NCBI GenBank assembly: GCA_029582265.1
Contig: CM055835.1
Span: 11,649,498 to 11,713,497 of the forward strand
DNA length: 64,000 nt
Direction: 5' to 3'
DNA from: Zoroaster sp. YZ-2022
Lineage: Eukaryota; Echinodermata; Asteroidea; Forcipulatida; Zoroasteridae
Of the stretch, positions 29,001-42,200 are shown one piece after another; within the stretch, counting starts at the first letter, position 1, and every line of letters starts with the position of its first letter. The notes under the pieces were generated by a model. It was not told the DNA's origin and did not search any database. It saw nothing but the letters and a program-made list of their open reading frames with translations. The translations under genes were made by a program, and so were the position numbers.

Positions 29001-32000
29001 GTACAATTGCTTACCTCGCTTTTAGAAGACATTTCAGCTACGTGTGCAGCATTCGCACCGATGTGTGTGCAAAGAACAATGGCTGCCACACGGTTGAGCT
29101 GGTCGTCAGTGCAGAGTAGTCTAGCAACGTATAACACGTTGTATTTTTCGATGGTTCCCAGCTCCTCATATTCGAATAGCGCAGTGCCGAGTACCGCAGT
29201 AGTTTTAACCAATAGAAAGGAAGCTGCATCGCTGGTTTTGACTATAGCCACCGAGTCAGTGGACTAACAGCAAAGTAATCACGGATAACACAAAAGGTGG
29301 TAAAGCCGTGATAAATCAATTTTTTTTTGCTAGTTGGAACAGTTAAATGTATATTATGTAATACTATCTCATGCACAACACAAAGAAAATGATGAATTAT
29401 ATTTTCACCACATCTGCATGTAATAAATTGCATCAAAAATTTGTGCATTTTGATTTTTGTGATGTAGCATTGTTATAAATATTAATTTGATCAAAGTAAC
29501 ATGCAAATAAAACATTTAAATGTAACATTTATAATGAAACAAGACGTTTTGTTAATTAAACAAGACTTATTTCAATTAGTCACCAGCATCAACATGGACT
29601 AGAATAAATTAGTCATTGTCGACCTCATATTAGTACTGCACTGATTTAATTAGTCATAGAACGTCGCCTAATCTAAATTAGTCATTTTGACTAATTAAAG
29701 AGCCCCAGTGACTAACTTATGTTTACAGTGTACATGTAGTAAATGAGAATTCACTTCTGGACTGCATGAGCTGAATATAAAGATAGAGGACATTTGGCGT
29801 TTTGGCAAATCCTTTTTTGGCATACCATACTTGCTAGAAAGAGGTTTTGCATGACAGAGTTTTTAACTCGAGTTAGTGACTTTAATCTGACTTCAAGTCA
29901 TACATGTATGTTCTTTTTACTTACAGCATGACTTGGCTTGGAAAAAAATCAGGGCAGGAATTTCACAGAGGCCATGGATCAGTCTTGGCCTTGGTTCCCC
30001 ATAAAATGTTCCCATGCATAGACATTCTGATATTCTGATGGAAGGGCTCTGGCCTAATTGCACCTACAATAATTAAATTTCCAGGCCTGAACAATAGTAA
30101 CTTAACATGAATTGGACAAACATTACTGGTGACTTCACTTGACTTGGACAAACATTACTTGTCAACATTCTTCAGCTTAAAAACTAAATGAAAAATGTAT
30201 GAAATAAAATTGCACATGACTTGACATGACTTGCAAATAAATAACTGGTAATTGGCAATTTATTTTGTTACTTTTCAAAATAATAACTAAGATCATTTTA
30301 ATACTAAACAACCTAAACCCGTTTTATTATCTGCATTCACCAGATATTAACGAGTGCCAAAGTGAGGTATGTGCAAGCAACAGCACATGCAGTAACAATG
30401 AAGGCAGTTACCTCTGCATGTGTAATGATGGCTTCCGTGGTGATGGCTTTACCTCATGTGATAACATTAATGAGTGTCAGGAGAACCCTGATATATGCCA
30501 TTCATTGGCAACATGTACAGATTCCGAAGGAAGCTATCGATGTGATTGTAACCCAGGATATGAAGGCAATGGCACATACTGTGAAGGTAGGATGCTTCAA
30601 ATAGCCAGGATAGAGCAGGTTTGGTTGCCAACTGTTGGTAATGGAATAGGATTGGAATAGGATTTTTTTTAAAGTATTGTAAATTTAACGCAACATTTCC
30701 TGTTTTCTTTAACCCTTTCCTTACCATAGGCGACTTTTGTCGACTGCACTCATACCCCCTCTTCTTTACCATAGGTGACTTTTGTCGACCAAGTTTCCAC
30801 ACAAAAAAGCACTCACGCCTGAGCACAAAGGCCATTTGTTATAAAGCTGTAGTTTTGTCCATGTTCACCCTCCATACCCAAGCTTACAATGGTTGGAAAG
30901 AGAAAGATCGGATCTTTCCATTGATGGTGAAAAAAAATAAGGTTGCTATTATGCAATCCCTTCAAACTGGAGTGGAAAGATCCGAAATGCCAAACACCTA
31001 CGGAGCGCCATGTGTTTGTGTACAAAAAAGTGTTTGAGTTTACAGATCACACTGAGGAAACAAAGACCGAGAACTTGGACATTTATTGACCGATCTTAAT
31101 ATTTTTTGGATTTTATGAAAGGGAATTCAATAAGTAAGATATTTTTAATTATTTTTTTTGCTGTAAAACTATATCTTCAAGGTGATAATAGAGTTTGTAA
31201 AATTGGCCTTTGAACACAAGCTTTCTGTTGTGTAAGAATGTGTGCTTCGCGCTTGAGTGGTCAAGCAATGCGGTCACCAGTGGTTTATGTCAAAACAATT
31301 CGGTACTGAGAGGGTTAAAATGAAAGCACTTCATCAGACTAAATAATTTCTCAGGATGATTACTATGTTTGTACATTACACCAAGTTAGTTTTTAGATAA
31401 TAATTGCAATCAAGTAATCCGGTATTTACCAGTGTTGTACATTATTTTGTTATCAAAAGGGGCTGCACTTCCCCCATTTGACCCACCTGGATCTGTCAGT
31501 TACAGATGTGATTGACATACATGACTGTTATTGATTTGTGGTTCCCAGATATGAACGAATGCATGAATGGACAGAACGCGTGTGCATCCAACAGATCTGG
31601 ATGTCTGAACAATGAGGGCAGCTATATATGTACTTGTAATGAAGGATACATGTCTGCTGATGGTGTGATCATGGGACGACAGTGTGATGGTAAATATGTC
31701 AATGATTTATTGGTACAAGATCTTGCAGAATGGCACCATAGATAGTCATTATTATGTTATTCTATTCTATAAGGCTGTATACCCATGTTTTTCATAATTT
31801 TAATGACAGCTTTTGCTATTCTAACAGAAATTTTATTTTTTATCGGAACATTGCTATTTTACTTGAAGAAGGGAATACAAATGCTGTAAAATGACACATC
31901 TCTCAAAGTAATCATGAGAAACATGGTTTTACAGCAAATATGCATTGAAATAAATTGATGGTGGGTTCCGTCATCAAGTTGTTTTGGCAATTTATTTGCT

Positions 32001-35000
32001 GTTAACCATTATTTTATGAAATATATCATTTCAAAGTATTTGTTTTCCTTTCTAAAAGGAAATTATCGATTTCCACTGAAGACAAAAGCATTCCAGAAAT
32101 TGCCATTAAAACACATGCAGTACATCTATAAGGAAAAGTGCCCAGTGGTGTCAAAAATAATGAGACAAGATCTTGGAAAGCCCTTAATCAGTCCATGTTA
32201 TTTTATAAGGCTGTTATTAATTGCCCATTGGTGGCATAATTTGTAGAGCAAGATATTTCAATAATTAAACTGATATTCATTGCTTAACGCTGGGAAACAT
32301 ATATATATATAAATTGAAATTTGCATCATTTTCTTGCAGATGTTGATGAGTGCACTTTGAACCTGGACTCATGTGATACATCAGTTTCTACATGTAACAA
32401 CACCATTGGTAGCTACGTGTGTGACTGTAACCCTGGCTATGAAAAGAAAAACTTGGATAAGTGTGTTGGTAAGTGTATTTTTAATGAACTTATCTATTAG
32501 TAAGCTAAAGTAGCAATAAGCTAAGAATTCTGGTTGGCTCATCAAAAATACCTACTCTTTTAATATTTGTTGGGAATATGAAGAAACCTGCCAAGGCAAA
32601 TTATGCATGATGCACTTTTATTTATGCTGTAGACAAATTTAAAAGGGCCAAGAATATGTCCTTTTTCACTGGAAATTATTGACTTATATGTTTGCATGGA
32701 GAATTGTTACCTATGCACATATAATGAACACATACCCTATTATAAGGCATTGGGTGCATTTATAACAATAGAGGGCCACAATGTGCACAGCATAGATAGA
32801 CAAGAGATCTTTTGTCCTTACAATTGATTCTTGATGTCTTCTCATTTCATAAATTTATGGAATTCTTACATTGGGATATTGAACTTGATTGATTTTTGTT
32901 TTGTTTTGCTCTTTATTGACTATATATAAAGCACTGTACACTCAATGCCATTGAAAAATTTAAATCAATTGTTTAATATCCAATAATAATAATAATAATA
33001 ATGTATAGATTTATATAGCGCACGTATCCACCAACTAAGTGGCGCTCAAGGCGCATTATATTATTATCCCTGCTCATAAGGCTCATGAGGCTCATAAATC
33101 ATTCCTGAAACCATCTCAGCTCCCTGGGGAGTATACAGCTCAATTGCTGCCATTTCTAGCGCATAGAGAGCAAACCATCTCTGCCTTCACAGGTACCCAT
33201 TTAACCCCTGGGTGGAGAGAAGCAATTATGGTTAAGTGTCTTGCTCAAGGACACAGGTGTCACGGCCGGGGCTCGAACCCACACTCTGCTGCTGGCAACA
33301 CCAGAACTTGAGTTCAGTGCGCTAGACCGCTCGGCCACGACAATCCACTTTACGTGCATTATACAACACACGGGACCTACGGCTTTCGTCCCATCCGAAG
33401 GACGAAGCAATTATGGTTAAGTACCTTGCTCAAGGATACAAGTGTCACGACCGGGGCTCGAACCCACACCCTGCTGCTGGCAACACCAGAACTTGAGTTC
33501 GGTGCGCTAGACCGCTCGGCCACGACACTCCAATGCAAAAATTCAATTAATTAATGCAAATTTTGGTAACTGCTGCTATACATCGGACTCTAGCAAGCTC
33601 GGTGGTCAATAGGTTAAGATGTCTGCACTAGAAAGTGTTGTGACCAAGTGGTCTATCGCACCATCAGTCTCAAGTTCTGGTGGCTACAGTCATCTGAAAA
33701 TAGGATCAAATCCTAACCTTGCCTGTTGCGGCCTTGACCATGAATTGCACCACCCAAGAGTATAAATGGGGATATGTGAGGGCAGAGATGGTATAATTGT
33801 GTTTGCTTTATTAGCTGATGAGTGTCAAGAAGTTCCCAGGAATGATCCAGGAATGATTTAAAGTAGCCTAATGATGACAAGGATAGTAGTAATGTAAAGT
33901 GCCGTAAGCATCACATCGTGATGGAGTTGGTACTTAAATCCACTATTATTATTATTATAAGCAGAAGGAGGTATTTTCCCTGCAGACACTTGAAAGAGTT
34001 TTTCAGTGCTTTATAGAAACGTTGGTGAAGGAATAAAATCAAATGATGTTCTTTTTCTCTAGATATGAACGAATGTGACAATAGTAACCAGTGTGCACAT
34101 AAAGCCAACTCAGAATGTATCAATCTACCAGGGACGTATGAATGTAACTGCATTATGGGATACTATCAACAAGGATTAACATGCCAAGGTATTACTGTAT
34201 TTTTTTATTCAAATCTTGTTGGTATAGTTAACTCAAGTTTCAGTTTAAACAAAAAGTATATGAAAAAAAATTGCAATCAAAATGTGTTACACTTGTTCTT
34301 TTGTCACTACCATGATTATAAAGACAGGATGGAGATGCACTTCTGATTACATTTTGTACTGTCAACAATGTGACAGTGAAGAATGGGCAACAATGATATA
34401 GCAAGGTGACAGACTTTACTTGATGGTTAATAATACAACTTGTTTACTAACTTTCACTCGATAAAAATTACATTTAATGACTTGAATTAACTTGAAAAAA
34501 GAATACCTTTGACCTGAAATTACTTGTGACTTTATTTGACTTGCAAAGAAATGACTTGTGACTTGACTTGCAAAGTAATGTCTTGGTTACATTTCTGCTG
34601 AGTAAAAATGAACAAATATTAGGTATTTATCTTTGTCTGTATGCTGCCTGCCAAATATTTGTGTGTTATTTTTGTATTTTACAGTGGCCGTTTCCTACAA
34701 TGCTTCTGCAGTATTTGTAATCATAAGTAATACTTTTGTCAATAGCCCTACATTTTCTCTTGATGCTAACTATGTAGCATACCGCACTGCTTTGAAAGAT
34801 GCGGTAAGTTCTTAGACTCACTATTACAGAGCCTTAATTGTCTGACATTCTTTAGCATTTGTATTTGTTTATATCTGGAGTCTCTATAGTAATCATTTAA
34901 CCATAATACACCTATCTGGCATGTCAATTAAATGGTTCAGATTAACCAATGGTGCCACGCCCTTCCAATGTCACTTTTCTTTTTACTTCTTGATTAATGC

Positions 35001-38000
35001 ATGTTGGTGTGGCTTTATGAAAGGCTTAGCCCATGGGAGTCAATTATCGGCAGAATGAGGGAATATATATGACCCACATTTTTGTGTAAGTGGTTGGGGG
35101 ATGGTCCATAAGATCATTCCCCCCCCCCCCCCACACACACACACTTTTTGCTTTGGGAGAGATCAGGATGGCATGATGATCAGACATGATCTTTGATCAT
35201 TGAAATTAGAATCATCCCCCAAATTTTTACAGAAAATCTAATATTATGCCCCTGGCTCAGTCCTAATCATTGGTTTTGAACTCCATTCAGCTAAAAATAA
35301 GTGGTGTTTATCTCACTTTCAGATTGAGACTGCATTTAACGCTTCAACGCTGTCCACTTCCTTTGGGGATGTTGTCATCTCTGATATAACCCTCCTACCA
35401 GACTCTACGGCCTACCTGAAATTAGTCATCAATTTTCAGAGTAGCCAAACAGAGCATGAGATTATCCAAGCATTCCTCAGTCAACTTACTGGCAAAAGTG
35501 GAGGCCAACTAGCACCCAGCCACAGGCTTATAAGAAATTCATTTATTATTGGTGAACCCAGTAAGTATCAAGTTCTTATAAACTGTGGTAGTAGGGAGAG
35601 AAATTATGAAACCATTTTTTTATGTGAAGGAGGCATGGCTAATGTTGAAATGATTTCACACTTAATACCAACCATGCAGATATGAATTCATGGCTGCAAT
35701 CCTAATTCATATAAACTTGGAGTCAAGGGTCATGTTCGGCATAACTAAATCAGGCATGATATTCTTCCTACTTTTGTAGGAAATCCAACCTTTTGATTTT
35801 AAAAATCCTACCATGAAACCGGGTTCCAACTAACTTCAGCCCATGGAAACTTTCCTTGTGTATCATTTTATTGTAAATACGAAGATAAAAACAGTTTCCT
35901 TTCTATACGTGGGGTGTCGTGGCCGAGCGGTCTAGCTTACCGGATTCAAGTTCTGGTGTTAGCAACATAATGTGGGTTCGAATCACGGCCGTGACACTTG
36001 TGTCCTTGAGCAAGACACTTAATCATAATTGCTTCTCTCCACCCAGGGGTTAAATGGGTACCTGTGAAGGCAGAGTTGGTTTGCTCTCTATGCGCTAGAA
36101 ATGGCAGCAATTGAGCTGTATACGTATCCCCAGGGAGCTGAGATGGTTTCAGGAATGATTTATGAGCCTTATGAGCCTTATGAGCAGGGATAATAATATA
36201 ATGCGCCTTGAGCACCACTTAGTTGGTGGATACGTGCGCTATATAAATCCACACATTATTATTATTATTATTAATAGATGTAAACCGCTATAGGCTAGTA
36301 TATGCCTAATGATAATGGCAAACATTTTTTCTACCTTTTCATTTTCTTACAATATCATCCCTGCTAAATGTCTGTTATAGAGGTGTTTTTTAATAGCATC
36401 ATTCTGCTGTACATGTATGTCAACTATTCACCAATAATCTATCTCATTCCACAGAGTGTAATGCCATGCCGTGTGTAAACAATGGATCATGTGCAAATGA
36501 CAACTCAGTTTCTTTTGTATATACATGCAGCTGTACTCCTGGATATACTGGACAAAACTGTCAAACTTGTAAGTCCATTGGTGGATCCTGTGGGGAGGGA
36601 GGGGCATGTGCCCTCCCCCTTATTTATCTCCTTTTTTGCTGCTCTTTCTAATTGCCCCAAATTGATTGATTGGCATTGTGCCCATGCTTTTTTGGCAGTG
36701 TGCCTCCCTCTTTTTTTTGCTGCATGCCTCCCTGTTTTTTGAAGACCATGGATTGGCCCCTGGATAAGTCAGTTCAATTTATTTCCCTACTCAAATAGTA
36801 TTACGAATAATCCAGCGTGAACATATGGGAACAATGTAGAGGAAGCAAAAGTGTAATTATGTAAATTATGCAAAAAAAGAATAATGCCTTGGGTGGTTTT
36901 GAAATGCCTCATACAACATACATATAAACATTACACAACAAACTGACGAACAAATACATATATAATATACACCATTACATTCATATTTGTATTTTATTTG
37001 ATTTTAATTACCAACCACTTGTTTAAATTACCAATACTTTCCTTTCCCATAAATTGTTTATTGCTGTTTCCCTCGTCGAAAGAAATTAAATAACATTCAA
37101 ATAAGTTATTTACAAACAAAAATTAATTAGGACATAGATAAATGGTAATAAAGTGAATGATGCAGTGTGATAAATACATTTCTGGTCAAATATTGGCATA
37201 TGGTCAAAATGTTGATTTTGTGGAATAGCACATTTGAACTTCTAAATCTGTCTGTCTTGATTAAAAACAAAATTGCCACTGATGATGCAAACACATCCGT
37301 GATAAGGGAATATCTTTGCATTGTTTCTATTCCTTCAAATCCTTCAAATCCTTTTTTGTATGTTTTTTTTCATCCATGTGTTTTGTAGTACCATGTGACA
37401 ACAGTCCCTGTACGAACAATGGGGAATGCAGTAATGATTTGTCATCAGCAACTGGTTACACATGTGTATGTGGTCTAGGATTTACCGGGACTCAGTGCGA
37501 AACTACAGGTAAGGGTTGTTCAAAAAACGCTGTGAAGAGTTTTATCACACAGCTGCCATCTTGGCTAGTTGAGCACACAAGTCTATGAGAACTAAGGGTC
37601 AGCGTTATAACGCTGCTAAGTGGAAAAGTTTGTTTGGCATATATTTATGTGTTTAGCAATTTGAAACAGACAACCAGCCAAAACTTGTACATTTTGCATG
37701 AAAAATGAACTGGTAACCAAATTCTTCTACTAAGCATTATTTACCTGCTTAGCAGCTCTATGAAATTGGCCCCAGGGGACCAGCGGCAGACAGACCACTG
37801 AGCTTTCAAAATTGTACAAACACTAGACATGCTTCTATAGGGTTTGTTTATAATGGAATGTTGTGGCCTAGCGGTCTAGTTTTGGTGTTGTCAGAATGTG
37901 GGTTGAAATTCTGGCCTGGACAGTCTCAACTCTTGTGTCCCAACTCTTGTGTCCCAACTCTTGTGTCCCTAAGCAAGATACTTAACCATAATTGCTTCGT

Positions 38001-39177
38001 CCTTCAGATCGGATGTTAAGCTGTAGGTCCAGTGTACTAGATTATTAAAGTAATGCACGTAAAAGAACCCAGAACACTTATCATGGAAGAGTAGGATTTT
38101 ACCCTGGTGTTTCTCGTTTACATAGCAAGCGTCCAAATTTACAGGTTTCCTTCCTGGGCACATTTTGTTTCACTGAAAAGTCTCCCCAGGTTAAATAAGA
38201 AATAAATAAATGTAGTAAAATAAATATAGTGTAAACAAAAGTTATTGATTGCAAATGTCCTCTGCTGAAAAACATTTCTAACAAATCAAGTCCAATAACA
38301 TAGAGAACAAGAGGGGAACAATATAGGAGGTCCTTGGTTTCTACCATAAACAAAGGTATATGAGTTGGTCATCAGCATAAGAAGCCAATTTAATTAAGGC
38401 CATTTCACAGGAGACCGTTTTGACCTTGCAATTAATCCATGTTAAAAAATAGCAATTCCCAGTTGTTTGAAAGCTATCCTTATTAAATAATTACCATGGA
38501 CCCTAGTTATTTATAACAGAGATCGAGACCTCCCAAAAATCGCAATGATGTTAAAATCGCCATGATAGGTCATGTGAAACACTTCACTGCACCCTTGCTT
38601 TGGTGGTATCATTTCACATGCGCAGAGGGTGCCACTAGATCAGCTTGCAACCCTGGATGTGGGTAAACGACCCTTATGAAAAAGTATCATATTACCATGG
38701 TAACCATGTTAATATCATGGTAAAACTATGGTACTCAGAATATCGATGGTATGTCTGTGGTTATATCATGGTAGTACCGTGGCTTTACCATGGCATCTAT
38801 TGTGAAATGTTGGTTACCATGGTTTTACCATGGTAATACCATGGTATGGGCAATTATTTACCATGGAAATGTACCATGGTTTGATGATTATAGAAATGGA
38901 TTGCAAAAATTTAAAATATGACCAAACCGGGAGTTCAGGGGTACCAACGAACCCCAGTTTTGATTAGATTTGACATACATTTAATTTGACATGCATGGTT
39001 ACAGTTGTTTTATTTCTGTTCTTCTTCTCCATAGTTCCTTGTGAAGTGAGCAACGTAGAATGCACAAATGGTGCAACATGCGTTAACATGTTGTTTGTCA
39101 ACCCACGGGAATACACGTGTACCTGTCCAGTAGGTTACCTAGGGGAAAACTGTGAGATAGGTAAAGGTTATAAATAG

Positions 39178-39216
<39 letters not shown>

Positions 39217-42200
39217 CCACTTCACTCATCACTTCAGTAGGGAGCATCTCAAATCTCATTTCTGTTCCATTTGGAACATTACTTTTGAAATACAGTGTGT
39301 TCCTGATAGCAACATTCAGTGTTCCAAATGGGAACACCTGAAATTCCCAGCCTGCATTCCCATTAATGTTCCCAGACGAACATTCTGTTTGGGAACATTA
39401 ATGGAACACTGACCTAGCTATTCCTGTTGAGAACAGCGTGTGTTACTGATGGGACTGGCCAGTGTTGGGAACAGGGGAACATGACCACCAACAAGTCGGA
39501 TGTTTTTGTGGGAGATCTCATGTTTCTGAAAACTTTAAAATCGTACGTGAGTTTTTTGTCAGCATAACAAGCCACTTACCAGCATTTTTTGTTTACCAGC
39601 TTTATTGTGCTTGTTGAGTGCCATTTTTAATCCGCCTTTCTGATATTATTTTCAGAGTGCACTCTTGTTTGTGTAAATGATGGAACACTCAATCGTGAAA
39701 CATGTGAGTGTTCATGTGGTCCAATGTGGAGTGGACCAAGTTGCACAGGTAGGTTTTAATTTAAGTATGTTAGTTTTTTCAGTTGTAGTCAGCAAACAGA
39801 AAATTAAAGATGTGCATGGTTTTGAATTTTTTTCTAAAATTAAAAAAAAAAATTGTTTTTATCAGAGCATAAATGTCATATATATAAGTTTCAATAGTTT
39901 TCTTGAGCAGTTATACAATGCCTTAATGGGGGAACCCACCATAAGTTCATTTCGGAAAATATTTACACTCTCTTGAACAGTTTTTATTCAACAAGGATCT
40001 ATATCATGTAGGCCTATGCTGTTTTGTGTCTTTTGTACAGTTTGCTCATTGACTTGTATGAATGGCGGTGTACTGATGAATGAAGGTAATTGTTCCTGTA
40101 CATGTCAAGACAACTGGAGTGGAGAAATTTGTACAGGTAAATTTGGAATGAAATAAATACAGTGAAAGGGGAAATAAAAGGAGCACAGGGAAAAACGATT
40201 ATTCCAGGATCATAGTCTGCCCTGAAATGTGTTTTTTTCACAACCACATTGTTGGTTCATTTGCTACTTAAATTTGTATCTCTAATCAGTAGCCTGTATA
40301 GTTTGCATTCAAATTTGCACAGTTGTTATTTAATTATTGTAGTGATACAAACAATGGGAGCCAAGAATCATGTATAATTGTTTTAGTGGTGTTCATTATA
40401 ATGAGGATGCATTGGCATATCCATGGAGGGGAGAAAAGGGGTATGTACCCCTGAATTAGCCCCTGTGGAGCTGTACTGTAATTAATTCATTATTTCAGTC
40501 TGCATTAACTTCTACATGTATCTTTGGTTGTGTGTGTTTTTTTCTCCAGAATGTTCAGTAACATGTCAAGCTGGAGAAATGCTAGATAACCGGACCTGCC
40601 AATGTTCAGGTAATGGTAATTCCATTTATATATATGATCTGGTCTGTTTTCCCTTTCACTAGTGGATTTGTTCAAGGTTCATTTTGATTACACATAGAAT
40701 TTATCATTACAAAGCCTGATTGGAAACCTGTAGGCTGGTTGATGTTAATGTTGAACAGAGCGTATTGTCTAATGTGGTGCACTGCACCTGTTTTCCTTAT
40801 TAAAGTGGGCTTGATAAGCAATATTTCAACACCAAATTGCTAAGGAATCAAGATTTTTACTAGATTATATTTAATCAATGTTTTTCAAATGATTTTCAGT
40901 GATTTTTAAAACTTTTTCAAGATAACTAAGCAAACCTATTTAAAAAATGATAGAAAATTAGAAAAACAAAGTCTCTTTTTTAAACACCTATTTTTTAAAT
41001 AGTTTCCCAGTCATTGGAACTTATAACCAACAATACTCTGCCTATAATTTCTGCATTTTGAAGTTGGATGCTAGTACAAAATATGTATATAACCCAAAAA
41101 GAAATCAATATAAATCTAATAAGATCATACTAACTCCTATATAGACCTTGTGCAACAATGTCACACATCACCATCATGCTTGCGATATGGCCATTTTTGT
41201 GACCACCTTCTTACAAGAAAGTACATTACTTGACTATAATAAGCTTACCATATGTACACATTTAGAGCAAAGTACAAACTTTTATTCCCATAACTAAATG
41301 CCCGTATTGGGTTGGCTTTCTTCACTTAATTATTGGGAACTTTTTGTTGAAAATAAAATGTTTTTGTATGTATCGACTTATGCGTGCGTGAGAGTAAGCT
41401 TGACGCAAAACACCAACCAAGCAGGTGAGTTTGTGTGACAAACTCAACTGCTCAGGTATCAAGCGCTGGCTAGTTATAGCAGCCACCATGCAACTTACAT
41501 GTAATGTGATGACATCAACTGCACAAGGTCTATAAAATGTTACCAATGTTATTTTGAATAGAAAAGAAAGGATTTGCATCTAATTAGATTTGAATTTTTA
41601 TTTTCTGTGTTTGCTTGCAGTGTGCCCGTTCACTTGTCTAAATAGCGGAATCCTTGATGAGAGTACTTGCACCTGCACATGTGACCAGAACTGGATGGGA
41701 CCAGATTGTGCCGGTAAGAACTGGTTTTCATTAGACTTCATCAGTATTAGTCTTCATCAGCTTAATGGAGTTTCTCCATTTTAGTAAAACAAATTTATAA
41801 TAAGTCATTATTATAAATTATATTTTGTTGCTAATGTTTTGTTTTGGCTGGTAAATGAAGTTGACATAAGACCTCCTTCTGATTACAATCAAGAATCCTA
41901 TTTATTACACATCTTCTGTCAGGAATTGGGCCTATAGGGTGGTAGCACCAGCAGTATTTTGAGGGTCACAAAAATTGGCTTTGTACATTGGAGTCTGCAG
42001 CAATTTTACCAATTGCATTAGCCATCTTGCCACACATAGGAGGGGAATGGCCCCTGTGTCCTACCTTGGCTACAATGTTGAAATATTTTCTTTGTTGTAC
42101 AAAACAAATAACATAAAATTGTGTTTATCACAGATTGCTCGTTGAACTGTATGAATGGAGGAGCACTTAATAGTGACACCTGTCAGTGTATATGTGACCA

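Larger units (their letters stand above)
25613..29737. mobile_element. 4.1-kb TIR element in intron 19
   Basis: The first and last 28 bases (25613-25640 and 29710-29737) are perfect reverse complements, starting ACATGTACACTGTAAACATA. For about 240 bp inside each end the sequence is crowded with TTAGTC/GACTAA hexamers in both orientations. The outer six bases (ACATGT) are palindromic, so target duplication and terminal repeat cannot be separated; TA or ACATGT are the likeliest targets. Minus-strand candidate exons at 29015-29251, about 27927-27999 and 27008-27233 lie inside. No transposase signature was recognised. The element fits a large DNA transposon carrying a spliced gene, family unknown. 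Confidence 0.75.
32469..34062 (+). other. Intron 22 with several SINEs
   Basis: About 32985-33530 holds two tRNA-Leu-like SINE copies on the minus strand and about 33600-33958 a related plus-strand SINE. The rest shows nothing recognisable. Confidence 0.6.
37509..39034 (+). other. Intron 27
   Basis: Holds a diverged SINE at 37853-38100 and a palindrome-rich CCATGG repeat at 38640-38885. No coding signal. Confidence 0.55.

Noticed and set aside
33039..33311. 90-codon frame, with a twin at 35946-36218 on the other strand
   Set aside because: Both are translations of the same tRNA-derived SINE.
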